From: Haloferacaceae archaeon
GTDB taxonomy: Archaea > Halobacteriota > Halobacteria > Halobacteriales > Haloferacaceae
NCBI GenBank assembly: GCA_003554115.1
Contig: PWFE01000140.1
Span: 1 to 5,599, forward strand
Length of the DNA stretch: 5,599 nucleotides
Direction of reading: 5' to 3'
Positions 1-5,545 of the stretch are shown here, one piece after another. The stretch's first letter is position 1, and the number at the start of each line of letters is the position of its first letter. Made by a program: the position numbers and the translations under genes. The notes under the pieces were generated by a model. That model was not told the origin of the DNA. It saw only the letters and a list, made by a program, of their open reading frames with translations, and did not search any database.

Positions 1-1
1 A

Positions 2-982
2 CGCCGAGAACAGACGCAATCATCGGCCACAGTCAGAAGTTACGGCAACCGGCTGAACGACTTCATTCTGTGGGCTGAAAATCAGGGCATCGAATCGATG
101 GGCGAACTCACTGGCTGGGAGATCGACGACTACCAGATGTACCGTGAGTCGCAGGATATCGCCCCAGCCACGGTGAAGGGTACGATGGTCGCCGTCCGCC
201 AACTCCTGTTGTACTGTGCTCGCGTCGAGGTCGTCGACGAAGATCTACCAGAGAAAGTCGACATACCGACGCTCTCGAAAGCCCAAGCATCCAGTAGTGA
301 CCGCTTAGAGACCAAAGAGGCGAAAGCACTACTCAACTTCTACCGCGATTCGAAGGCCTACTTCGGAACCGCGTGGCACGCGTTTCTCGAAGTCGCTTGG
401 CACACTGGTGCCCGTCTCGGCGGCATCCGGTCGCTGGACCTTCGGGATTTCAACGCTGACGACCAGACGCTTGAGTTCCGCCACCAACCCAGCAGCGGAA
501 CACCGCTGAAAAACAAGGAGGAAGGCGAGCGGATTGTCGGGATTGGGCCGTCGGTGGTCGAAGCCTTGGAGATGTACATTACCCGCGAGCGGTCGGACAA
601 GCGGGACGAACACGGCAGAGAACCGCTATTCTCCTGTTCACAGGGTCGACCGTCAAAGTCGACTATTCGCGGCTGGAGCTACCTCGGCACCCAGCCCTGC
701 TTGCACCAGCCGTGCCCACATTCAGCCGAACGTCACACCTGCAAGTTCACTGACCGAACGCACGCGAGCAAGTGCCCATCCTCGCGGTCACCGCACATGA
801 TTCGGACGGGCTCGATCTCGTGGCAGCTCGACCGCGGCGTGCCTATCGATCTCGTCGCCGAGCGGGTGAACGCCGCCCCGGATACGATCCGCCGGTACTA
901 CGACAAGAGCACTGAGTTAGAGAAATTTCGAGAGCGTCGACAGAACATCACAACCCAACTGGATATTGATAACGATGAGTAA
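2..982 (+). CDS. Tyrosine recombinase (phage-type integrase), 5'-truncated by window edge
   Basis: A site-specific recombinase that would cut and rejoin DNA through a tyrosine-DNA intermediate, for example to integrate or resolve a mobile replicon. The frame is open from the window edge, so the first residues (roughly 30 by comparison with haloarchaeal relatives) are missing; the ATG at 98 is internal because the SAM-like core-binding domain already begins upstream (SSATVRSYGNRLNDFILW, from about 20). The catalytic set is visible: Arg in WHTGARLGGIRSLDL (codon 413), a beta-hairpin Lys in GTPLKNKEEGER, His-x-x-Arg in SPHMIRTGSI (codon 794), Trp in SWQLDRG, and Tyr in RRYYDK (899). Between hairpin and HxxR lies a Cys/His-rich insertion (698-775; C, H, C, H, H, C, H, C) typical of haloarchaeal integrases, perhaps metal-binding. 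All catalytic residues are present, so it is probably active if its N-terminus is intact. Family assignment is firm; target site and role are unknown. Confidence 0.9.
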   Translation, partial: RREQTQSSATVRSYGNRLNDFILWAENQGIESMGELTGWEIDDYQMYRESQDIAPATVKGTMVAVRQLLLYCARVEVVDEDLPEKVDIPTLSKAQASSSDRLETKEAKALLNFYRDSKAYFGTAWHAFLEVAWHTGARLGGIRSLDLRDFNADDQTLEFRHQPSSGTPLKNKEEGERIVGIGPSVVEALEMYITRERSDKRDEHGREPLFSCSQGRPSKSTIRGWSYLGTQPCLHQPCPHSAERHTCKFTDRTHASKCPSSRSPHMIRTGSISWQLDRGVPIDLVAERVNAAPDTIRRYYDKSTELEKFRERRQNITTQLDIDNDE

Positions 983-1169
983 TAGAAAATTCGAAAACGG
1001 ACAGTACAGAGTCGGAACATACGCATTTCGCGCGTTGTGGGCAACCCTCCGTCCCCATTCTATTACCAACTGATACCGATTCGTAGACGATACTGTCTGT
1101 ACTCAATCGGTCTAGGAGATAGTCGACTGTCAGCCGAAGCTTCATACTTCTGGTCTGATATAGCAGGGT
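983..1169. other. Intergenic spacer between integrase and nuclease-like gene
   Basis: No gene is seen here. The promoter of the downstream gene should lie near its end. A weak TATA-like stretch (TTCATACTT, 1141-1149) lies about 21-29 bases before the ATG at 1170, next to the palindrome GAAGCTTC (1137-1144). No clear Shine-Dalgarno is present (only GCAGGG just before the start), so a leaderless or short-leader transcript is the likeliest reading. No terminator for the integrase is obvious. Confidence 0.35.
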
Positions 1170-2426
1170 ATGTCGACTGCGGCGTCGCTTTCGGAGCCAC
1201 AGGTGCTCGCCCACACCAAACAGCGGCTGTTTCCCGACGACGACAGCACGGACACCTATGCGGTTGTCGATACCCAGTTCGCTCAAGACGAGTGGCTGGC
1301 AGCCGAACCGATTCCCGACGAGATCCGCTCACAGCTGGCCCCGTTTAATCACGTTAAAATTGGGAGCGGCTATCCGGATCTGGTTGGGGTGCGTGTGTTG
1401 GAGTCTGACCTGCTCGCCGTCGACCGGCTGGGCGAACAGCCGCCGCTGATTGCCATAGAGGCGAAGGGCTACACCGGCAGTCGAACGGTCGACGTCGAAA
1501 CTGGAGTAGTCCAGGCCTACGACCGACTGGGTGAGGTCAACGCTGCCTACGTCGCCGCGCCGGGCGCAGCCGTCTCCCAATCTGCGCGCACGCTCGCCCG
1601 CGAACTCAACGTCGGCGTGCTGGCCGTTGATGCCGATGGTGGGGTCGAACCGCTTGAAGTCCCACGAGTGGTCGGGAACCGTACCTCCGATGAGGCGAGT
1701 GCGATTCGGTTCCAAGCGACCGCCCAGGGTGTCGCCGAGAAATCCTTCGGGCTGAATCATCCGAAAAATTATCTGGCCTATCCGCTGGCTCACTATCACG
1801 CAGACGATACTGCAACAGTGCTTGCCGAGAACGTCGTCCGGGCCGTCGACAGTGCCCGCCAGGGAGCTGTCTTTCTGGGCCTCGTAACCGACAGCCCAGC
1901 CGACGAACGACTCACCTCGCTCGGCCAAGAGGTCGTTCGGTTCGCGCTTGAGCGCTACAAGGGCTCGGTCGATGCGGCTCTGGATGCCTTCCAGGAGTGG
2001 CATGGTTCGCGAGGCCGGTTCTGTGATGTTGCCCCGGAGTGGGGATTGGTCGCTCGGCGGGTTGTCTGGGCGTATCCGGCGACCCAGCTGCTCGTCGAGG
2101 AGCTGCAGACGATGTGTGACGACGGTATACCTGATCCATCGCTTGTCGACCTTATCGAGTGGCTACACGTTCATCATCCCACGTTTGCGATTGAGCTGTT
2201 CATCCGCGGAGACCAGTCAGTTCGGAGTCGCGTGCTTGACGGAGACGGCAATCTCCAAGTCGACCAGCTTGTCGATGGGACCGTTTTTCATTCGCCGACT
2301 GTCTTCCAGCTCAAAGCGATGTTGTATCACGCCGGTATTCTATCTGAGCGCGGAACCGAGCCACACCGTCTCGATCCGACCACTGACTCGTGGCAACTTC
2401 GTAATCCGTTGGATCCGTTTCGCTGA
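1170..2426 (+). CDS. PD-(D/E)xK nuclease-like protein of unknown function, next to the origin
   Basis: I do not recognise a named family. The N-terminal part resembles the PD-(D/E)xK (restriction endonuclease-like) fold. Residues 64-75 read IGSGYPDLVGVR with candidate metal ligand D70. Residues 93-100 read LIAIEAKG with E97 and K99. The following helix carries VVQAYDRL with Q115, like the Gln of motif IV, then a strand AAYVAAP. This spacing fits a metal-dependent nuclease core of roughly residues 50-165. The middle (about 175-330) is helical and unassigned. The C-terminus (about 375-418; VFQLKAMLYHAGIL then SWQLRNP) looks like a winged-helix hairpin, so DNA binding is plausible. No signal peptide or membrane segment is seen, so it should be cytoplasmic. 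It reads towards the origin and ends 44 bases before the first ORB. Start chosen at 1170 because it is the first ATG of the frame and gives a typical acidic N-terminus. Nuclease activity and any role in replication, maintenance or defence are inference. Confidence 0.75.
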   Translation: MSTAASLSEPQVLAHTKQRLFPDDDSTDTYAVVDTQFAQDEWLAAEPIPDEIRSQLAPFNHVKIGSGYPDLVGVRVLESDLLAVDRLGEQPPLIAIEAKGYTGSRTVDVETGVVQAYDRLGEVNAAYVAAPGAAVSQSARTLARELNVGVLAVDADGGVEPLEVPRVVGNRTSDEASAIRFQATAQGVAEKSFGLNHPKNYLAYPLAHYHADDTATVLAENVVRAVDSARQGAVFLGLVTDSPADERLTSLGQEVVRFALERYKGSVDAALDAFQEWHGSRGRFCDVAPEWGLVARRVVWAYPATQLLVEELQTMCDDGIPDPSLVDLIEWLHVHHPTFAIELFIRGDQSVRSRVLDGDGNLQVDQLVDGTVFHSPTVFQLKAMLYHAGILSERGTEPHRLDPTTDSWQLRNPLDPFR

Positions 2427-2470
2427 GTCGACACCTCTGAGTGTGGCGAGCGCGTGACACCTCATACAGA

Positions 2471-2490
2471 CACCACGTTTCCGGTGAAAC
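2471..2490 (-). repeat. ORB1 (origin recognition box)
   Basis: Read on the minus strand this is GTTTCACCGGAAACGTGGTG followed by TCTG. It is identical over 20 bases to ORB3 and differs at one base from ORB4. It combines the TTTCACCGGAAAC core with a G/T-rich tail, as in haloarchaeal ORBs bound by Cdc6. It is the outermost left box. Confidence 0.9.
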
Positions 2491-2524
2491 AGCGTTTACG
2501 CCCACAGCAGTCGACAGAGCCACC

Positions 2525-2544
2525 CACACCGGATTTCCGGTGAA
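2525..2544 (-). repeat. ORB2 (divergent, fully palindromic box)
   Basis: Read on the minus strand this is TTCACCGGAAATCCGGTGTG followed by GG. It keeps the TTCACCGGAAA core but has TCC where ORB1 and ORB3 have CGT. This makes CACCGGA-TT-TCCGGTG (2527-2542) a perfect dyad, unlike the other boxes. Its orientation is therefore ambiguous, assigned here by the G/T-rich tail. Confidence 0.8.
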
Positions 2545-2559
2545 TGGACTGCGTGGTTT

Positions 2560-2583
2560 TCGACCTGATTGTCGACCTGATTG
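2560..2583 (+). repeat. Two tandem copies of a 12-bp unit in the origin
   Basis: TCGACCTGATTG occurs twice head to tail without a gap, between ORB2 and ORB3. No protein binding is known to me for this unit. It could be a recent slippage duplication or a pair of regulatory sites. Confidence 0.7.
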
Positions 2584-2686
2584 CTGCCGTCCAGTGACCA
2601 GATCTCGTGTGGATGGTCGGCTTCCTTGTGCAGATGATCGACTCCCGTTCTCGAACCCGCCAACAATCGGATGAACCGCAGACACA

Positions 2687-2706
2687 CACCACGTTTCCGG
2701 TGAAAC
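2687..2706 (-). repeat. ORB3 (origin recognition box)
   Basis: Read on the minus strand this is GTTTCACCGGAAACGTGGTG followed by TGTGTC, an exact 20-base copy of ORB1 with a longer G/T tail. It is the left box nearest the AT-rich unwinding region and in haloarchaeal origins this position is usually critical for initiation. Confidence 0.92.
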
Positions 2707-2755
2707 AACGTTCAGAGGTGTCTCTAAGGAAAGCCAGCACTGTCGGCCGTCCCGC

Positions 2756-2860
2756 TTTTTAATACAAATTTGACAAACTTAATTCAACCACTTAGTTATT
2801 TTTATATACTGGTCCGACTAACAGACCAGTAAACTACTCGCAAACAGTTTTTAATTACTA
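2756..2860. other. AT-rich duplex unwinding element (DUE)
   Basis: The segment 2756-2808 has only about 9 G/C in 53 bases (TTTTTAATACAAATTTGACA at its start), and a second AT run follows at 2846-2860. It lies between the two oppositely oriented ORB groups, where the origin should melt first. An 8-bp perfect stem, TACTGGTC/GACCAGTA (2807-2814 and 2824-2831) with a 9-base loop, sits inside it. The function is inferred from position and composition. Confidence 0.8.
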
Positions 2861-3042
2861 CTCGTTTGGCGTCGATTGGAATCGAACCCTGTTTTATTGG
2901 TGTCTCTTGCTGTTGATATTTGTTCTGTTCTACTGTGATTATTCGCTACGTCACCGGCTTCTGTCCGGCTTCGTCCGGAGTTATTCGTGCTAAGTCGATA
3001 ACGCATACCCGCGTTTCAGTTCGACCCCCTCTCTCGCAGTGG

Positions 3043-3062
3043 CTTTCACCGGAAACGTGGTG
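3043..3062 (+). repeat. ORB4 (origin recognition box)
   Basis: CTTTCACCGGAAACGTGGTG, one mismatch (first base) to ORB1 and ORB3 in inverted orientation. It is followed by a GT dinucleotide run to about 3071, which serves as the G-rich tail. It is the right-hand box nearest the unwinding region. Confidence 0.92.
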
Positions 3063-3093
3063 TGTGTGTGTCAAGCGGGCCGAAGGGAAACGC

Positions 3094-3113
3094 ATTTCAC
3101 CGGAAACGCGGTG
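3094..3113 (+). repeat. ORB5 (origin recognition box over the cdc6 promoter)
   Basis: ATTTCACCGGAAACGCGGTG has two differences from the ORB1 consensus. It ends 9 bases before the cdc6 ATG at 3123. A TATA element for a leaderless cdc6 transcript would have to fall about 22-30 bases before the start, that is inside this box (TTTCAC, 3095-3100), so binding of Cdc6 here should block its own promoter. Confidence 0.88.
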
Positions 3114-3122
3114 TCTCCGAGT

Positions 3123-4325
3123 ATGTCTGAGAGTGCGGACGATCTATTTACCCGTGAGGACCCCATCTTTGCCAACAAGGAACTACTGGAGATCAGCCAC
3201 CTGCCGGGGGAGGGCCGGATCGTCGGCCGGGACGACGAGATCTCACAGCTCGCGACGGCGGTCAATCCCGCGATTTTCGGCCAGAGTCCGAGCAACGTCC
3301 TGATCTACGGCAAAACGGGTACCGGCAAATCACTCTGTGCAAAGTACGTCTCCCGTCGACTCATCGAGACTGCCGGCGATGAGGGCGTGACCGCAACGTT
3401 TGCCTATGTCGACTGCGCTCAGGATACCACTGAAACCCAGGCCGTCCAGACAATCGCTGACAGCGTCAACGATGTCGAAGAAACCGATATCAACGTCCCC
3501 GATAAAGGATTGAGCACGTCGACGTACTACAAACGACTCTGGCGAATTCTCGACCAGCGATTCGATGTCGTCGTCATCATTCTCGACGAGATCGACAAAC
3601 TCTCAGACGACGACATTCTTATGCAACTCTCGCGTGCGGGTGAGGCTGGAAAAGTCACCGACTGCAAACTTGGCGTTCTCGGGATTAGCAACAAAATTCA
3701 GTACAAAGACCGGATGGACGAACGCGTCAAATCCAGCCTCTGCGAGCGGGAGTTCGTCTTCCCGCCGTACGATGCCAACCAACTTCGCAACATTATGGAC
3801 GCCCGCAGCGACGCCTTCCGGGATGGTGTTCTTGAGGGTTCGACCATCCCACGGGCAGCCGCGCTTGCTGCCCGCGAACATGGAGATGCGCGCAAAGCTA
3901 TCGACATCCTGCGGTATGCCGGCGAGATCGCTCAGTCTAAGGGTTCAAATACGGTCAAAGAGCAGTTCGTCACCCAAGCCCGCCAGCGCGCCGAAACCGA
4001 CCGATTTAGGGAGCTTATTCGCGGTTCGACCCCCCACTCTCGGTACGTCTTGCAGGCGCTCGCGCTGCTTTCGCTTTCGACCACCGACCAAGACGGCTTC
4101 CGAACGAGTCGGGTGTACGAAATTTACGAAAACATCTGTCGACAGGAGGGTTCGGATAGCCTCTCGCTTCGGCGAGTTCGGGATCTCCTCAAAGAACACG
4201 CGTTTCTCGATATCATCGAGCAGTCCAAACACAGCGGTGGTAGTGCTGAGGGCAGTTACACGAAACACCAGTTGTTGGAGGACCCGGAAGTCGTCAAAGA
4301 CGTGTTGACCGAAGAGTCGACGTAG
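3123..4325 (+). CDS. cdc6: Orc1/Cdc6 family replication initiator (AAA+ ATPase)
   Basis: Archaeal initiator that binds ORBs in an ATP-controlled way and recruits the MCM helicase. At 400 residues it has the usual family length. Domains in order: initiator AAA+ core with Walker A GKTGTGKS (63-70), Walker B VVIILDEID (150-158), sensor 1 LGISNK (186-191), a candidate arginine finger in DERVKSSL (R201), and sensor 2 GDARKAIDILRYAG (254-267); then a C-terminal winged-helix domain (about 300-395, RYVLQALALLSLS to the end) that contacts DNA. The N-terminus (DDLFTREDPIFANKELLEI, GRIVGRDDEI) matches many haloarchaeal paralogues. I chose the ATG at 3123 over the in-frame ATG at 3039, because the extra 28 codons only translate ORB4 and ORB5 and break homology. 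No Shine-Dalgarno precedes 3123, which fits a leaderless or short-leader transcript. It probably represses itself through ORB5. Which numbered paralogue this is cannot be told. Confidence 0.97.
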   Translation: MSESADDLFTREDPIFANKELLEISHLPGEGRIVGRDDEISQLATAVNPAIFGQSPSNVLIYGKTGTGKSLCAKYVSRRLIETAGDEGVTATFAYVDCAQDTTETQAVQTIADSVNDVEETDINVPDKGLSTSTYYKRLWRILDQRFDVVVIILDEIDKLSDDDILMQLSRAGEAGKVTDCKLGVLGISNKIQYKDRMDERVKSSLCEREFVFPPYDANQLRNIMDARSDAFRDGVLEGSTIPRAAALAAREHGDARKAIDILRYAGEIAQSKGSNTVKEQFVTQARQRAETDRFRELIRGSTPHSRYVLQALALLSLSTTDQDGFRTSRVYEIYENICRQEGSDSLSLRRVRDLLKEHAFLDIIEQSKHSGGSAEGSYTKHQLLEDPEVVKDVLTEEST

Positions 4326-4412
4326 TACTGTAGTGATCAAAGCAATGCCACTGTGACAGGCAGAGACCGCAAAAATCAGTGGTCGGACGGTGCGTGAGTG
4401 TGTCGACTCGTC
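4326..4412. other. Convergent intergenic gap between cdc6 and tbp
   Basis: Both genes end here. For the tbp transcript a run of five T (AAAAA on the plus strand, 4371-4375) could act as an archaeal T-rich terminator, inside a weak inverted repeat CCACTG/CAGTGG (4348-4353 and 4377-4382). No comparable T-run is seen for cdc6. This is weak evidence. Confidence 0.3.
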
Positions 4413-4973
4413 TTAGCCCAGCAGGCCGAGGTCCTGAATGCGCTCGACGATCTGCTCGACGGCGGCGGTGGCATCTTGGGTCTGCTTGCCGCCCGTGATA
4501 ACGATTTTCCCGCTGCCGAACAGTAGGATGACGACCTCTGGTTCGTCCATTCGGTAGACGAGTCCGGGGAACTGCTCGGGTTCATATTCGACGTCCTCGA
4601 GTCCAAGTCCAATCGCAAGCGCGTTGAGGTTGAGGTTGTGACCTAGGTCCGCACTTGAGACGATGTTCTGGACGGTGATCTCAGGGTTGTCTTCGACCGG
4701 AATACTCAGCCCGCGCAGCTTCTCGAAGATAATTCCCAGTGCTTCATGAACATCGTCGATGCTTTTGGCACCGGTACAGACGATTTTTCCGGATCGGAAG
4801 ATCAGTGCGGCTGCCTTTGGTTCTTGGGTTCGGTAGACAAGCCCAGGGAAGTTATCCGGGTTAAAATCAGCTCCCGGAAGGTCCTCGGCGAGAGCTTCGA
4901 GATCGAGCTCCTGACCAATACCTGTCGATGCGACCACGTTCTGAATTTCAATGGAGTCTGCCGGCGCGCTCAT
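4413..4973 (-). CDS. tbp: TATA-box-binding protein (TBP)
   Basis: The general archaeal transcription factor that binds and bends the TATA box and recruits TFB and RNA polymerase. At 186 residues it has normal archaeal size and two direct repeats of about 90 residues: repeat 1 at 8-93 and repeat 2 at 99-184. Each carries the hallmark motifs: FPGLVYR (42-48; 135-141), and IFRSGKIVCTGAK (58-70) matched by LFGSGKIVITGGK (151-163). The DNA-intercalating phenylalanine positions are kept (F42, F59; F135, F152). The N-terminus MSAPADSIEIQNVVAS aligns with haloarchaeal TBPs, so 4973 is the natural start. The surface is strongly acidic, as expected for high-salt cytoplasm. Its place beside cdc6 on the opposite strand, with separate promoter, suggests a replicon-carried TBP paralogue; haloarchaea often hold several. 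Nothing looks degenerate, so it should be functional. Confidence 0.97.
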   Translation of the reverse strand: MSAPADSIEIQNVVASTGIGQELDLEALAEDLPGADFNPDNFPGLVYRTQEPKAAALIFRSGKIVCTGAKSIDDVHEALGIIFEKLRGLSIPVEDNPEITVQNIVSSADLGHNLNLNALAIGLGLEDVEYEPEQFPGLVYRMDEPEVVILLFGSGKIVITGGKQTQDATAAVEQIVERIQDLGLLG

Positions 4974-5044
4974 CTATACTACCTTATATACATGCCTCCC
5001 TTATAAACCGACCCGTTATAAACTACTTTCGCCGGTTTTATATG
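4974..5044 (-). promoter_or_regulatory. tbp promoter region with four TATA-like elements
   Basis: Read on the minus strand, TTTATAA (5001-5007) is centred about 31 bases before the tbp ATG, which predicts a start of transcription about 5 bases upstream of the codon. The same heptamer recurs at 5016-5022, with TATAAAA at 5036-5042 and TATATAA at 4984-4990. The element at 4984-4990 is too close to the ATG to be the basal TATA box. There is no well-spaced Shine-Dalgarno. As TBP is the TATA-binding protein, binding to the extra sites could tune its own gene; this is inference. Confidence 0.6.
4982..5000 (-). repeat. Copy A of a GGGAGGyATGTATwTAA motif
   Basis: On the minus strand this reads GGGAGGCATGTATATAAGG. 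It matches 16 of 19 bases of copy B at 5412-5430 in the same orientation. It lies between the proposed tbp TATA box and the tbp start codon. Confidence 0.55.
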
Positions 5045-5282
5045 TTTCTGCCAACTGACGTAGGCCGTCTACGTACCCGATTTCCCGGTTTGCCGGGCTT
5101 GCCCTTTGCGGCTGTTGGTTAGTTTCACATCTTGCGGTCGGAAATTGGAGAGGTGCTTTTGGGTGATTTAAGACGCCGGCTGTGGCCGATTATGCTGTAC
5201 TGTTTCTCGTCTCATGCGTACGCGAGCATAGAAATTTATTTTTGATCACAATTTTGCCCGAGTTGTGCTCTACCGATCGCAC
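5045..5282. other. Gene-free stretch with small palindromes upstream of tbp
   Basis: No gene is supported here on either strand. Palindromes seen: ACGTAG-GCCGT-CTACGT (5058-5074), CCCGG-TTTG-CCGGG (5084-5097), the overlapping GGGC-TT-GCCC (5095-5104), and GCGTACGC (5216-5223). The first lies about 85 bases upstream of the tbp start and could be an operator. An AT-rich patch follows at about 5229-5244. None of these has a function I can name. Confidence 0.4.
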
Positions 5283-5381
5283 TCAGTCGTCGAAAGGAGG
5301 GTCGACATCACAGAACTTGCCATGTGGGCAGTTCACATGACTGCTGGTCACAAGAGGTGAACAGTCGACGATTATCTTCAC
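5283..5381 (-). CDS. Candidate very small protein with Cys/His cluster (uncertain)
   Basis: A GTG-started frame of 32 codons whose product carries C7, H15, C18, H20 and C24 (SSHVNCPHGKFC) and an acidic, proline-containing tail (DVDPPFDD). This could be a tiny metal-binding protein, a class common in haloarchaea. A TATA-like TATTTAA (5414-5420, minus strand) is centred about 36 bases upstream, fitting a short-leader start. The frame stays open further upstream, with ATG codons at 5423, 5432 and 5504, so the start is undecided. Against it: short length, little codon bias to judge, and no recognised family. It may be a chance frame or the remnant of a longer gene. Confidence 0.22.
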   Translation of the reverse strand: MKIIVDCSPLVTSSHVNCPHGKFCDVDPPFDD

Positions 5382-5411
5382 TATTTTTTGAATTCGGGAC
5401 GGGATCAACGG

Positions 5412-5430
5412 CGTTAAATACATACCTCCC
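5412..5430 (-). repeat. Copy B of the GGGAGGyATGTATwTAA motif
   Basis: On the minus strand this reads GGGAGGTATGTATTTAACG, 16 of 19 bases identical to copy A in the tbp promoter region. Here the TATTTAA part is well placed to act as a TATA box for the small frame starting at 5381. Confidence 0.5.
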
Positions 5431-5545
5431 ATCCGAATGAATGCGAAGGTCGGTTGGGTCACTCTGACCGGCACCCGTTGTCGGAATCGCCCGACGGCGG
5501 CCATCTCGAAACAACGCCCTTAAGTGTATCAGGGCATTCGGATGG
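5429..5545. repeat. 11-bp inverted repeat pair about 95 bases apart
   Basis: CCATCCGAATG (5429-5439) and CATTCGGATGG (5535-5545) are perfect reverse complements. The right arm is itself part of a small hairpin, GCATTC-GGATG-GAATGC (5534-5550). No target-site duplication flanks the pair and no transposase lies inside, so a tiny mobile element is not shown. Confidence 0.5.

Larger units (their letters stand above)
2427..3122. other. oriC: Replication origin of the Orc1/Cdc6 (ORB) type
   Basis: This gene-free stretch directly upstream of cdc6 has the architecture of an archaeal origin: five copies of an ORB-type sequence, three at left in one orientation (2471, 2525, 2687) and two at right in the opposite orientation (3043, 3094), around a very AT-rich segment (about 2756-2860). 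By analogy with characterised haloarchaeal origins, Cdc6 would bind the ORBs and melt the AT-rich element for helicase loading. Short open frames across this stretch are explained by the repeats (ORBs read in frame give FTGNVV or FTGNAV) and I do not call them genes. Extra structure includes an 11-bp inverted repeat bracketing the left ORB group, a 12-bp tandem repeat at 2560-2583 and an 8-bp stem in the AT-rich part. Activity is inferred, not shown. Confidence 0.9.

Noticed and set aside
1003..1103. 8-bp inverted repeat AGTACAGA / TCTGTACT in the spacer after the integrase
   Set aside because: Short arms 85 bases apart are expected by chance and have no supporting context.
1329..2003. 224-codon minus-strand frame opposite the nuclease-like gene
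   Set aside because: It is a shadow of the plus-strand gene: the plus frame has recognisable nuclease motifs and acidic haloarchaeal composition, while the minus product shows neither.
2441..2740. Open frames on both strands through the left ORB region (for example 2441-2674 + and 2462-2740 -)
   Set aside because: They arise from the ORB repeats, which read as FTGNVV-like peptides, and from GC-rich frame openness. They have no promoter, no homology that I recognise and lie in the origin.
2950..2980. TCACCGG at 2951-2957 as a sixth, mini-ORB
   Set aside because: Only seven bases match the ORB core and the GGAAAC and G-rich parts are missing. The surrounding CCGGCTTC imperfect repeat explains the similarity.
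3565..4308. 247-codon plus-strand frame overlapping cdc6
   Set aside because: Serine- and arginine-rich shadow in another frame of a clear Cdc6 gene.
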